64,000 nt of DNA from Arcobacter arenosus (GTDB lineage: Bacteria > Campylobacterota > Campylobacteria > Campylobacterales > Arcobacteraceae): NCBI RefSeq assembly GCF_005771535.1, contig NZ_VANU01000004.1:1-64000 (forward strand), in the 5' to 3' direction. Below the pieces are notes generated by a model. That model searched no databases. It had not been told where the DNA came from and was given only the letters and a program-made list of their open reading frames with translations. A program made the position numbers and the translations under genes. Shown here one piece after another: positions 51,078 to 59,766 of the stretch (position 1 is the stretch's first letter; every line of letters begins with the position of its first letter).

Positions 51078-51379
51078 GCGAAATACCTTTTCTCAATTAA
51101 ATTTAATAAACCATTGATATCTTCAATATCTTCAGTTTTAATCCAAGCATCAACACCAAAGTTTTTAAAGGCGTCAAAATCACTTTCATCATCAAGCAAT
51201 GCAATAGAAATAAATTTTTCAGCACACGCTTCTAATTTATTCTCTTCAAAATCAAATATTGTATTAATATCTAAGATTGCAATTTGTGCACCACCACTGT
51301 TTCCACTTTCAAAATGCTCAACATCATGTTTTGAATCAATAACTGAATCATCTACATCACAAAAAGTTACAATTTTCAT
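51071..51379 (-). CDS. Conserved hypothetical acidic protein
   Basis: A 102-residue acidic protein I cannot place in a named family. It starts KIVTFCDVDDSVIDSKHD, includes AQIAILDINTIFDFEENK and ends NLIEKRYFAS. The alternating strands and helices suggest a small alpha/beta, receiver-like fold, but no phosphorylation site is convincing. AGGAG lies before the ATG. It sits between hslU (71 bases upstream) and tatD, overlapping the apparent tatD start by seven bases; its last codon (Ser) exists only because the tatD start is ATC and not ATG. Confidence 0.75.
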   Translation of the reverse strand: MKIVTFCDVDDSVIDSKHDVEHFESGNSGGAQIAILDINTIFDFEENKLEACAEKFISIALLDDESDFDAFKNFGVDAWIKTEDIEDINGLLNLIEKRYFAS

Positions 51380-51450
51380 ATACGACTCCTAAAGAAGATT
51401 TTATAAATTCTATCCAAAAAAAAATAATAATAAATTAAAAATTAAATTTT

Positions 51451-52779
51451 TTAAAGAATATATCTCGCTGTATCCTCATTTTCTACAATATCTTCAAGTT
51501 TCTCTTCCACAAGCTCTTTTGTGATAATAACTTTTTCACCTGATTTTTCATCGGCTTCATATGAGATATCTTCAATCACCTTTTCAATAACTGTGTGAAG
51601 TCTTCTAGCTCCAATATCTTCAGTTTTTTCATTTGCACTTACTGAATATTTAGCAAAAGCTCTTATTGCTTCATCATTAAACTCTAGTTCAACTTTTTCT
51701 ACTGCTAAAAGTGCCTGATATTGTCTTAAAAGAGAATTTTTTGTATTAGTTAATATTTTATATAAAGCTTCTTCATCCAGATTTTCTAATTCTACTCTTA
51801 AAGGAAATCTTCCTTGTAACTCTGGGAGTAAATCGCTTGGCTTACTAACATGAAAAGCCCCTGCTGCAATAAATAAAATATGGTCAGTCTTAATTTGTCC
51901 AAATTTAGTATGAACTGAACTTCCCTCAACAATTGGAAGTAAGTCCCTTTGAACACCCTCTTTACTTGGGTCTTGATTTTGATTATTTTTTCCTGTTGCA
52001 ATCTTATCAATCTCATCTAAGAAAATAATACCACCATTTTCAGATCTTTTAACTGCTTCTATTTTAATAGCCTCATGGTCAAGTAAAGAATCACTAGCTA
52101 CATCTTTTAACAATATTTTTGCATCTTTTATTGTAACTTCTTTTTTGATTTTCTCTTTATTTAAACCACCAAGCATTTTACTTAGGCTTTCTTGCATAGA
52201 GCTCATATCCATTGGCATAGATGAATCAATAATTTCAACATGAGTCTTTTTAGGAACTTCTATTTCGATTTTTCTATCATCTAAATCACCATTTAAAAGT
52301 TTCTCTTCCATTTTATTGTAAGTTTTAATAAATGACTCTCTTGCACTTTCACTTGCACTTTCAGGAAGAGGTGGTACTAATTTTTCAATTATTTGTTTAT
52401 TTACTTCATCATCAATTTTATCTTTAATTTTATCTTCAAATTCTCTTGTTACTAAATTTATTGATTCATAAACTAAATCTCTAATCATAGATTCAACATC
52501 TCGACCAACAAATCCAACTTCAGTATATTTTGAAGCTTCAACTTTAATAAATGGTAATCCCATCATTTTTGCAAGTCGTCTTGCTATTTCTGTTTTACCA
52601 ACTCCTGTACTTCCAATCATCAAAATATTTTTTGGCATTATCTCTTCACGTAAGATTGGCTCAACATTCATTCTTCTATATCTATTTCTCAAAGCTAGGG
52701 CGATAGTTTTTTTAGCATTATCTTGCCCAATTACATAATCATCTAAATATTTTACAATTTGCTTTGGTGTCATTTCCAT
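51451..52779 (-). CDS. hslU: HslU ATPase subunit of the HslUV protease
   Basis: A 442-residue AAA+ unfoldase that feeds substrates into HslV. It begins TPKQIVKYLDDYVIGQDNAKK; Walker A is MIGSTGVGKTEIARRLA, the pore loop lies in EVGFVGRDVESMIRDLV, Walker B is GIIFLDEIDKIA, sensor 2 is in DIGARRLHTVIEKV, and the C-terminal docking tail ends in ARYIL. Everything needed seems present. It begins seven bases after hslV. Confidence 0.97.
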   Translation of the reverse strand: MEMTPKQIVKYLDDYVIGQDNAKKTIALALRNRYRRMNVEPILREEIMPKNILMIGSTGVGKTEIARRLAKMMGLPFIKVEASKYTEVGFVGRDVESMIRDLVYESINLVTREFEDKIKDKIDDEVNKQIIEKLVPPLPESASESARESFIKTYNKMEEKLLNGDLDDRKIEIEVPKKTHVEIIDSSMPMDMSSMQESLSKMLGGLNKEKIKKEVTIKDAKILLKDVASDSLLDHEAIKIEAVKRSENGGIIFLDEIDKIATGKNNQNQDPSKEGVQRDLLPIVEGSSVHTKFGQIKTDHILFIAAGAFHVSKPSDLLPELQGRFPLRVELENLDEEALYKILTNTKNSLLRQYQALLAVEKVELEFNDEAIRAFAKYSVSANEKTEDIGARRLHTVIEKVIEDISYEADEKSGEKVIITKELVEEKLEDIVENEDTARYIL

Positions 52780-52785
52780 TTAATA

Positions 52786-53322
52786 TTAATCCTCTATCTC
52801 TAAAATCTTTATATTTTGATTTGTATATATACAAAGTTCACCTGCTATCATTAGTGATTCTTTTACTAAATCAACTGGTTTTAAATCTGAATGTTTTGCA
52901 AGTGCTCTTGCGGCACTAATAGCAAAGTTTCCTCCACTACCAATTGAAGCTATACTTCCATCTTCAGGTTCAACAACATCACCAGTACCACTTAATATAA
53001 AAATATGTTCTTTATTTAAAACAATCATCATAGCTTCAAGTCGTCTAAGAACTTTATCTTTTCTCCACTCTTTTGAAAATGCAACTACTGCTTTTAATAA
53101 ATCACCCTTAGATGTTTCTAAGTGACCTTCAAACATATCAAATAGATTAAAAGCATCAGCTGTACTTCCAGCAAATCCAGCTAAAATCTGATCTTTATAA
53201 AGTCTTCTAATTTTTGTAGCATTTCCTTTTAAAACTGCATTACCAAAAGTAACCTGACCATCGCCGCCAATTACAGCTTGTCCTTGACCTTTGTAAGCAA
53301 GTATGGTTGTAGCTTCAAACAT
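52786..53322 (-). CDS. hslV: HslV peptidase subunit of the HslUV protease
   Basis: A 178-residue proteasome-like peptidase. The catalytic Thr is exposed by removal of a four-residue propeptide (MFEA before TTILAYKG), the form seen in Campylobacter and Helicobacter. Other features: [48 protein letters not shown]. It starts directly after the rplI stop and is followed by hslU. Confidence 0.97.
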   Translation of the reverse strand: MFEATTILAYKGQGQAVIGGDGQVTFGNAVLKGNATKIRRLYKDQILAGFAGSTADAFNLFDMFEGHLETSKGDLLKAVVAFSKEWRKDKVLRRLEAMMIVLNKEHIFILSGTGDVVEPEDGSIASIGSGGNFAISAARALAKHSDLKPVDLVKESLMIAGELCIYTNQNIKILEIED

Positions 53323-53772
53323 CTATTCAACTCCAATAATATCAACTTTTAAACTTGCATGAATTGCATGACCTAATTTACAATCAACTGTAAAAATACC
53401 TGTTGCTTTAATTTTTTTATCTAAAGTGATAGCTTTTTTATCAATAACAATTCCAAAATCTGCTTCTAAAGCTTCACTAATCTCTTTATTTGTAACTGAA
53501 CCAATCAAGTGACCATTTGCACCAACTTTATGTTTTATAGTTAATTTAGTTGATTCTAATTTTTCCGCAAGTTCTTTTGCATCTGCAATCTCTTGTGCTT
53601 CTGCAGCTGCTTTTATTTTTTGTTCCTCTTCAAAATTTGCAATAACTTCATCAGTAGCATGTAAAGCAAAACCTTTTGCAATTAAAAAGTTTTTTCCATA
53701 TCCATCTTTTACATCTTTAATGTCACCTGCTTTACCAGTTCCTTTTACATCTTTAATTAATAGTACCTTCAT
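53323..53772 (-). CDS. rplI: 50S ribosomal protein L9
   Basis: A 149-residue ribosomal protein. The N-domain starts [20 protein letters not shown] and continues [13 protein letters not shown]; the long connecting helix spans about residues 41-75; the C-domain has [27 protein letters not shown] precedes the ATG. It is the first gene of the long minus-strand run; in this genome the usual partners rpsF and rpsR are not adjacent upstream. Confidence 0.97.
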   Translation of the reverse strand: MKVLLIKDVKGTGKAGDIKDVKDGYGKNFLIAKGFALHATDEVIANFEEEQKIKAAAEAQEIADAKELAEKLESTKLTIKHKVGANGHLIGSVTNKEISEALEADFGIVIDKKAITLDKKIKATGIFTVDCKLGHAIHASLKVDIIGVE

Positions 53773-53890
53773 AATTTCTCCAATTCTTTTTAAAAAGTTG
53801 ATTATTTTACAATAAGTTGTTTGAATTGAGTATTAAGATTTTAAGACATGAAAATTTATCTCTCATTATTTCAAGTTAAGTTTTAGAATA

Positions 53891-53896
53891 TATAAT
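53891..53896 (+). promoter_or_regulatory. -10 box of the GNAT gene
   Basis: TATAAT stands 36 bases before ATG 53933, with the ribosome site AAAGGAG at 53918-53924. The surrounding 160-base spacer (53773-53932) also has to hold the rplI promoter on the other strand, where I see no clear consensus. A CTTTTTAAAAAG palindrome lies near 53790. Confidence 0.5.
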
Positions 53897-53932
53897 TTGA
53901 ATATATAGTTCTTACTTAAAGGAGTGTTGATT

Positions 53933-54355
53933 ATGGTAAATATAATAAAAGCTGAACCGATACATGTTTATGATATAAAATCTCTTTTACTACAATTAGG
54001 TTATGAAAGTGAAGAATCGCAATTATTATCAGCTTTATCTTTAGAGGATAAAAATTCTGAAGTTTTTATTGCTATAAAAGAATCAAAAGTCGTAGGGCTG
54101 ATGTCACTTATTTACTTTCATTATTTTCCTATTCAAAAATCTCTTTGCCGTATTACTTCAATTGTTGTAAATGAGAACTCAAGAAATACAGGTATTGGAA
54201 AAAAGCTTATTGATTTTGCTCTTAATCAAGCACAGGCAAAATCTTGTGCCCAATTAGAAGTCACAACATCTTTATCACGTAAAGCAACTCAGGCATATTA
54301 TGAACAACTAGGATTTACAAAAGCCTCATACCGATATTATTTAAATATTAACTGA
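53933..54355 (+). CDS. GNAT-family N-acetyltransferase
   Basis: A 140-residue acetyltransferase. The acetyl-CoA binding segment is ITSIVVNENSRNTGIGKKLIDFA, followed by CAQLEVTTSLSRKATQAYYEQLGFTKASY, the usual GNAT tail with the YxxxGF turn. I take ATG 53933 as start, eight bases after AAAGGAG; GTG 53924 overlaps that site. The substrate is unknown. It stands alone, between the rplI run and the convergent YeiH-type gene. Confidence 0.88.
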   Translation: MVNIIKAEPIHVYDIKSLLLQLGYESEESQLLSALSLEDKNSEVFIAIKESKVVGLMSLIYFHYFPIQKSLCRITSIVVNENSRNTGIGKKLIDFALNQAQAKSCAQLEVTTSLSRKATQAYYEQLGFTKASYRYYLNIN

Positions 54356-54367
54356 TATTAACTACAT

Positions 54368-55339
54368 TTATTGTTGTAAGATTATAATCATAAGCAAAGA
54401 AAAGATAATTTGAAATTTAAATACATAGCCAGCTAAAACAAACGCATCCCAACCACTCTCTTTAATAGCTTTAAATGAAATTTTAAGTCCAATTGCACTC
54501 ATTGCTATAATTAAAAGCATTTCAGAACTCCAAGAGATCCCTTCAACTATTTTTTCAGGCAAAATTCCAACTGAAGCTAAAATAGAAAAGAAAATGAATC
54601 CAAGTATAAAAAGTGGCACTTGAATCTTTTGTGAAGTTTCTGTTGTAGTAGTTGATTTTTTAGCAACAAAATAGATAAGCCATAGAATCACAGGTGTTAA
54701 AAGTAATATTCTTCCCATTTTTACAATTGTCGCACTTTGCCCAACTGTTTCATTTACTCCAAAACCTGCAGCTATTGCATGCCCAACAGATTGTAATGTG
54801 TTTCCTAATAAAATCCCTATTTGAACATCACTTAATCCTAATAAAACTCCAATAATAGGCAAAACAAATAAACCAATGGTTCCTAATAAATTAACAATAG
54901 CAATAGCTAAAGCAGATTTTTCTTTATCAAGTTTTACTATATCTTTTGTTGCGGCAATTGCAGCACTTCCACAAACTGCATTACCAATACCTAAAATTAA
55001 AGCGAATTTAGTATCAAAATTTTGTTTTTTTGCAAGAAAATTTGTAAAAACTATGGTTGATATTAATGAGATTATAATTAATAAAATTGTTCCAAAACCT
55101 AACTCTTCTAAAACATTAAAATCTAAATTAATTCCTAATAGCGAGATAGCAAGAGCTAAGATAGTCTTTTCACTAAAAGTTATTCCTGAATTGAATTTTG
55201 AAGGTAATTTAATTAAATTTCCAACTATAGCACCTAAAATAATTGCTATTGCAACAGAGCCAATTGGTATATAAGAAGATAAAAAAAAGGCAAAAAAGGC
55301 AACTAAAATACTTAATAAAATTCCATATATTTTTTCCAT
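54368..55339 (-). CDS. YeiH/UPF0324 family membrane protein
   Basis: A 323-residue protein with about ten membrane helices, of the UPF0324 (YeiH, Cons_hypoth698) family. Conserved stretches are PIGSVAIAIILGAIVGNL, LALSISLLGINLDF-like LAISLLGINLDFNVLEELG, GIGNAVCGSAAIAATKDIV and VGHAIAAGFGVNETVGQSATIVKMGR. Members have been linked to sulfite, taurine-derived sulfur or other anion export; the substrate here is not established. It converges on the GNAT gene with 12 bases between stops. Confidence 0.88.
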   Translation of the reverse strand: MEKIYGILLSILVAFFAFFLSSYIPIGSVAIAIILGAIVGNLIKLPSKFNSGITFSEKTILALAISLLGINLDFNVLEELGFGTILLIIISLISTIVFTNFLAKKQNFDTKFALILGIGNAVCGSAAIAATKDIVKLDKEKSALAIAIVNLLGTIGLFVLPIIGVLLGLSDVQIGILLGNTLQSVGHAIAAGFGVNETVGQSATIVKMGRILLLTPVILWLIYFVAKKSTTTTETSQKIQVPLFILGFIFFSILASVGILPEKIVEGISWSSEMLLIIAMSAIGLKISFKAIKESGWDAFVLAGYVFKFQIIFSLLMIIILQQ

Positions 55340-55408
55340 GGCGAATTATATAAAAAAATTTTATAATTAAAGCTTTGAGAAATAAAAGTTTTACTTATAC
55401 TTGACTAT

Positions 55409-56050
55409 TTAACCCCAGATTTGCATAGGAGGAGTATTAGCTACTGCTTTTAAAATATTTGCCCGTGAAACAATTCCTAATAAATTATCATCTTGGTCAA
55501 CTACAGGTATTGCCGTTAAGGAAAAATCAACCATAACCTTAGCAACCCTTCTAATATCAGTTATGGGATCACTAGTTATAACTTCATTAAAATCAAAAGT
55601 TGATAATTCTCGTTGCATAATGTTTTGAGCAAATTCTAAATCACCAACAAGTAAATCTAAAATAAACTCTTGAGTTACCAAACCAATAATTTGATTATCA
55701 TCTTTTTTTAAAACAGGAATTTGTCTAAATTCATGTTCTTGCATCAATTCGTAGGCTTCAAGAAGAGTATTATCCTCATTTAAACTTATTACATCCCTTG
55801 TCATTAAATCTTCTACATGAAAAATTGGCTCTTTTGTATCAATATTAGCCATTTTTTTGTAAACAGCTTTAGCCTCTTCAATATTTTGATTTTCATAAAG
55901 CTTTTTTTTAGATTTTAAGCTATGGTCTTTAGGAAGACCCTCTTCTGTATTGTTTCTAACCCTTGCAATTGAATCAACATTGGAAAGAGTATATAAATTA
56001 TCAATTGTGCTTCTAAAACTCAATCCATTGTTGTTATAAATTGCAAACAT
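55409..56050 (-). CDS. CBS-domain pair protein
   Basis: A 213-residue protein with a 65-residue N-terminal region without a known domain and then two CBS motifs: VEDLMTRDVISLNEDNTLLEA through IIGLVTQEFILDLLV, and VITSDPITDIRRVAKVMV through LLGIVSRANILKAVA. Such Bateman modules bind adenine nucleotides or SAM and usually regulate a partner. The only close neighbour on the same strand is the recombinase-like gene 25 bases upstream. It may form a regulatory pair with it, an inference from position alone. Confidence 0.87.
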   Translation of the reverse strand: MFAIYNNNGLSFRSTIDNLYTLSNVDSIARVRNNTEEGLPKDHSLKSKKKLYENQNIEEAKAVYKKMANIDTKEPIFHVEDLMTRDVISLNEDNTLLEAYELMQEHEFRQIPVLKKDDNQIIGLVTQEFILDLLVGDLEFAQNIMQRELSTFDFNEVITSDPITDIRRVAKVMVDFSLTAIPVVDQDDNLLGIVSRANILKAVANTPPMQIWG

Positions 56051-56074
56051 TTAATTAGCCTTTTTCTTAGAGTT

Positions 56075-56716
56075 TCAACTAGCTATGTCTAGTGTATTTG
56101 GCAAAGAATGTCTAATATTTCTTTTTTTAACATAATTGTTCAAACCAATATGATTATTATATCCTAATAGTTTTGCTATTTTTCTAACTGATAATCCAAC
56201 AGCTAATAACTCTTCTATTTTATCTCTTTGTTTATCAAACTTAGATTTTTGAATTGTTCCTTTTGGTTTTCCTAAACTTTCACCTTTTAATTTTTTTGCA
56301 GTTAGAGCTTCTTTTGTTCTTAAACTCATTAAATCCTTTTCAAGGTTTACAGTCATCGAGATAACACCAAGTATCATTTGTGTCAACATATCTTTATCAT
56401 CAATTAAATCAAGATTTTGTTTAACAATAATAATTCTAATTTTATTTGAAAGTAAAAACTTAACTATCTCTAAAATTGTCTCAATGGTTCTGCCAAAAAC
56501 ATTTAAATCATAAACAACAACAGTTGAAGAATGCTCACAGCTTTTTAAAAAGTCCAGAATATTTTTCTCATCATCAGGAGTATCTATAACTATTTCAATC
56601 TCTTTATTAATAGAAATATTGTTCTTAGAAATATATTCTTCTAAACCTTTTTTTTGATCTTTTGTATAACTCTCATTATTGTTGTTAACTCTAACATATG
56701 TGAAAACTTTAGACAT
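56075..56716 (-). CDS. Serine-recombinase-like protein with degenerate active site
   Basis: A 213-residue protein with the resolvase N-terminal fold and a C-terminal helix-turn-helix. The N-terminus reads FTYVRVNNNNESYT where active resolvases have YxRVST; the nucleophilic Ser is Asn. The second catalytic cluster, LDRLGR in active enzymes, is DLNVFGRT, so the Asp and first Arg are lost. Helix E and KEALTAKKLKGESLGKPKG, typical of the family, are kept, and the HTH is LLAVGLSVRKIAKLLGYNN. It probably binds DNA without recombining it. Long AT-rich palindromes lie in front of the gene. No inverted repeats or cargo suggest a mobile element. Confidence 0.85.
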   Translation of the reverse strand: MSKVFTYVRVNNNNESYTKDQKKGLEEYISKNNISINKEIEIVIDTPDDEKNILDFLKSCEHSSTVVVYDLNVFGRTIETILEIVKFLLSNKIRIIIVKQNLDLIDDKDMLTQMILGVISMTVNLEKDLMSLRTKEALTAKKLKGESLGKPKGTIQKSKFDKQRDKIEELLAVGLSVRKIAKLLGYNNHIGLNNYVKKRNIRHSLPNTLDIAS

Positions 56717-56939
56717 ATTAATTCCTTTACAAAAAATATAATTAAATATATTTAATAAACAAATTGTTAAATTATATATATTTAAAACTTATACAAAATG
56801 ATATACTTTTATTTATTAATTTAAGCTTAAAAAAAGCTTATTTAGATAATTTTATCAATGATATTTATTATTCTTTTGAAAATAAAGTCTTTTTTGGCTA
56901 ATATCTCCTTTTATTAGTACTTTATGAAGGTTTTTAAAA
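56717..56939. promoter_or_regulatory. AT-rich divergent region with palindromes
   Basis: The longest non-coding stretch here (223 bases) separates the recombinase-like gene and ubiX. It contains a perfect 16-base palindrome ATTAAATATATTTAAT (56741-56756), a related AT-rich repeat near 56775-56790, and a hairpin TAAGCTT-AAAAA-AAGCTTA (56822-56840). The palindromes lie within 40 bases upstream of the recombinase-like gene, where an autoregulatory operator would be placed. Promoters for both flanking genes must be here. Confidence 0.5.
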
Positions 56940-57494
56940 GTGAAATTAGTAATTGGAATAACAGGAGCAAGTGGCGCTAAACTTGCACTTAAATTTGTAC
57001 AAAAACTGCCTTCAAGTGTTGAAGCTTTTGTAGTGGTATCAAAAAGTGCCCGAAAAGCTTTGAAACTGGAGCAGAACATCGACATAAAAGATGAACTTTT
57101 AAAAAGGGAAAATACTCATATTTTTAAAGAACATCAAATAGAAGCGTGTATCTCATCTGGATCTTTTAAAACTGACAAAATGATAATACTTCCTTGTTCA
57201 ATGAATACCCTTGCAAAATGTGCTGTTGGTATTTCAGACAATCTTATAACTAGAGCTTTTACAGTGATGTTAAAGGAAAAAAGAGAGGTTGTTTTAGCAC
57301 CAAGAGAGATGCCTTTTTCTACTCTTGCTTTAGAAAACATGCATAAACTATCAACTCTTGGAGTGATTATTGCCCCACCTGTATTAGCCTACTATTCAAA
57401 ACAAGATTCTATAGAACTTATGGAAGATTTTTTAATAGGAAAATGGTTTGATTTATTAAAAATTGAACACAATCTATATGAAAGATGGAAATAA
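56940..57494 (+). CDS. ubiX: Flavin prenyltransferase UbiX
   Basis: A 184-residue enzyme that makes prenylated FMN for UbiD-type decarboxylases. Motifs: VIGITGASGAKLALKFVQ, VVVSKSARKAL, the ACISSGSFKTDKMIILPCSMNTLA segment (SSGS plus PCSM), ISDNLITRAFTVMLKEKRE and LVPREMPF-like VLAPREMPFS. The start is GTG 56940, with GAAGG nine bases before. These bacteria make menaquinone by the futalosine route, where MqnP/UbiD-like enzymes may need prFMN. It is the first gene of the ubiX-coaD-tmk-hisS-speA-cysE run. Confidence 0.95.
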   Translation: MKLVIGITGASGAKLALKFVQKLPSSVEAFVVVSKSARKALKLEQNIDIKDELLKRENTHIFKEHQIEACISSGSFKTDKMIILPCSMNTLAKCAVGISDNLITRAFTVMLKEKREVVLAPREMPFSTLALENMHKLSTLGVIIAPPVLAYYSKQDSIELMEDFLIGKWFDLLKIEHNLYERWK

Positions 57495-57496
57495 AA

Positions 57497-57997
57497 ATGG
57501 GAAATTGCAAAAGAGAAAAAAATGTAGAAGGAACTTATAAGAAAGCTATTTATAGTGGAACTTTTGATCCTATTACAAATGGTCATATGGATATTATTTG
57601 TCGAGCTTCAAATATTTTTGAAGAAGTGATTATTGCTGTTGCACAAAGTGAAGCAAAAAATCCAATGTTTGACCATGAACAAAGGGTTAAGTTTGTTAAA
57701 GCAGCAACAAATAAAATTGAGAATGTTAAAGTTGTAGGATTTGATACTTTACTTGTTGATTTAGCAACAGAATTAAAAATAAATACTATTGTTAGAGGGC
57801 TTAGAGCCGTTTCTGACTTTGAATATGAACTTCAAATGGGTTATGCAAATTCATCTATAAATAAAGATATTGAAACACTTTATTTGATGCCAAAGCTAGA
57901 GAATGCTTTTGTTTCATCAACAATTGTTAGAGAAGTTATTAAATTTAATGGAAAATACCAACACTTGGTACCAAAAGAGGTTCTAGAATGTATATAG
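57497..57997 (+). CDS. coaD: Phosphopantetheine adenylyltransferase CoaD
   Basis: A 166-residue enzyme of coenzyme A synthesis. The HxGH-type motif is IYSGTFDPITNGHMDIICRA; other parts are VAQSEAKNPMF, VRGLRAVSDFEYELQMGYAN and FVSSTIVREVIKFNGKY. The start is uncertain: ATG 57497 has GGAAATAAAA before it, while ATG 57485 overlaps ubiX by ten bases. Both give a 13- to 17-residue N-terminal addition compared with the usual MKKAIYSGTF. A good ribosome-site sequence, AGAAGGA (57526-57532), sits just where it would serve the shorter form, but no start codon follows it in frame. Confidence 0.94.
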   Translation: MGNCKREKNVEGTYKKAIYSGTFDPITNGHMDIICRASNIFEEVIIAVAQSEAKNPMFDHEQRVKFVKAATNKIENVKVVGFDTLLVDLATELKINTIVRGLRAVSDFEYELQMGYANSSINKDIETLYLMPKLENAFVSSTIVREVIKFNGKYQHLVPKEVLECI

Positions 57998-58554
57998 TAA
58001 TTGAAGGTATAGACACGGCAGGTAAATCAACTCAACTTGATATACTAAAACAAAAGTTTCCCCAAGCTGTTTTCACTAAAGAACCAGGTGGAACTGAAAT
58101 TGGTTTAAAATTAAGGGCAATGGCTTTAAATGGTGAAGCCAAAAGTAAAGTTGCGGAGATGTTCCTTTTTTTGGCTGATAGAGCTGAACATATTGAAGAG
58201 ATAATAAAACCAAATAAAGAAGGAATTGTTGTAAGTGATAGAAGTGTAATTAGCGGTATCTCTTATGCTTCTAACTTGCCCCTTGAAGTTGTTACAAGTT
58301 TAAACCTTATTGCAACATCAAATATTCTTCCTAGTCATGTGATACTATTAGAGTTATCAAAGGATGAATTAACTAAAAGATTAAGCGGTAAAACAAACGA
58401 TTCAATCGAATCAAGGGGTATTGATTATTTAATTGATATTCAAAATAGAATGAAAAAAACAGTAGAAATACTAAATTTAAATCATATTTTTATAGATGCA
58501 AGCCTTAGCATCGAAGAGATTTCAAAAAAGATAGAGGATTTTATAAATGGCTAA
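57988..58554 (+). CDS. tmk: Thymidylate kinase
   Basis: A 188-residue dTMP kinase. The P-loop is VIEGIDTAGKSTQLDIL (IDxxGKST), DRS/DRSVISG is present (VVSDRSVISGISYA), and TKEPGGTEIG is the substrate-binding segment. The LID carries LSGKTNDSIESRG. Slightly shorter than the usual 200-210. It overlaps coaD by ten bases and hisS by eight, so all three are translated together. Confidence 0.95.
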   Translation: MYIVIEGIDTAGKSTQLDILKQKFPQAVFTKEPGGTEIGLKLRAMALNGEAKSKVAEMFLFLADRAEHIEEIIKPNKEGIVVSDRSVISGISYASNLPLEVVTSLNLIATSNILPSHVILLELSKDELTKRLSGKTNDSIESRGIDYLIDIQNRMKKTVEILNLNHIFIDASLSIEEISKKIEDFING

Positions 58555-59764
58555 CATTCAAAGCTTAAGAGGAATGAATGATATATTAGGTGACGATAGT
58601 AAACTATTTACATATTTTGTAGAAAATGCATCAAGAATTGCAAAAAACTATGGGTTTACCTACTTAGAAACTCCAATTTTAGAAGAAACAGCATTATTTA
58701 AAAGAAGTGTTGGTGAAAGTTCAGATATTGTAAATAAAGAGATGTATCAATTTATTGATAAAGGTGAAAACGATGTTTGCCTAAGACCTGAAGGTACAGC
58801 AGGGGTTGTTAGAAGTTTTGTAGAAAATAAATTTGATAGAGCTGGTGGAACATATAGATGGTTTTATTATGGACCAATGTTTAGATATGAAAGACCTCAA
58901 AAAGGTAGATTAAGACAGTTCCATCAATTTGGAGCAGAGGTGTTTGGTCAAGCATCAGTTTATGAAGATGCAACAATTATAATGATGCTTAAAGATATTC
59001 TTGATTTCTTTGAAATTAAGTTTAAATTACAACTAAATTCATTAGGTTGTCCAACATGTATGCCTCCGTATAGAGAAAACCTAGTTAAGTATTTAACAAA
59101 TATAAAAGAAAACCTTTGTGAAGACTGTAATAAAAGGATTGAAACAAATCCAATTAGAGTTTTAGATTGTAAAAATGAAAACTGTCAAAAACTATTATAC
59201 AATGCCCCTAAAATCACTAACAATTTATGTGAAAAATGTGATAGTGACTTTATAAGTCTTAAAGATGTATTAGACTATAACAATATAGAATATGTAGTTG
59301 ATACAAATCTTGTTAGAGGTTTAGATTATTACTCTCAAACAGCCTTTGAATTTACCTCTTCAGAAATAGGTTCTCAAAGTGCAATAGCTGGTGGTGGAAG
59401 ATATGATAGATTAGTTGAGTTTCTAGGTGGAAGAGCAACTCCTGGAATAGGATTTGCAATTGGTATAGAAAGATTACTTGAATTAATTAAAACAAAAGAA
59501 GAGGATAAAGATACAATATATCTTGGCGCAATGACAGATGAAGCATTAAACCTTTTAACAAAAATCGCTTCTAAAAAAAGAAAAAACTCCATAACTATAA
59601 TGGAATATACTCCAAGAAGTTTTGGGAAACACTTTAAAATTGCTCAAAAACAAGATGCTAGTATAGTAGCTTTAATTGGGGAAAATGAATTAAAAAATGG
59701 AACAATATTTGTTAAAAATATTAAAACACAAGAAGAAAAAACAATCAAAATTGAGGATTTTTAA
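58547..59764 (+). CDS. hisS: Histidyl-tRNA synthetase
   Basis: A 405-residue class II synthetase. Motif 1 region: NYGFTYLETPILEETALF; motif 2: YRWFYYGPMFRYERPQKGR with FHQFGAEVFG; the histidine-binding loop LVRGLDYYSQTAFEF; and motif 3: GIGFAIGIERLLELI. An internal cluster of cysteines (LGCPTC, LCEDC, CKNENC, LCEKC) in the insertion suggests a zinc-binding domain. It overlaps tmk by eight bases and is followed by speA after two bases. Confidence 0.97.
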   Translation: MANIQSLRGMNDILGDDSKLFTYFVENASRIAKNYGFTYLETPILEETALFKRSVGESSDIVNKEMYQFIDKGENDVCLRPEGTAGVVRSFVENKFDRAGGTYRWFYYGPMFRYERPQKGRLRQFHQFGAEVFGQASVYEDATIIMMLKDILDFFEIKFKLQLNSLGCPTCMPPYRENLVKYLTNIKENLCEDCNKRIETNPIRVLDCKNENCQKLLYNAPKITNNLCEKCDSDFISLKDVLDYNNIEYVVDTNLVRGLDYYSQTAFEFTSSEIGSQSAIAGGGRYDRLVEFLGGRATPGIGFAIGIERLLELIKTKEEDKDTIYLGAMTDEALNLLTKIASKKRKNSITIMEYTPRSFGKHFKIAQKQDASIVALIGENELKNGTIFVKNIKTQEEKTIKIEDF

Positions 59765-59766
59765 CT

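Noticed and set aside
56075-56716. Resolvase as sign of a transposon or integron
   Set aside because: No terminal repeats, cargo genes or target duplications are visible, and catalytic residues are missing.
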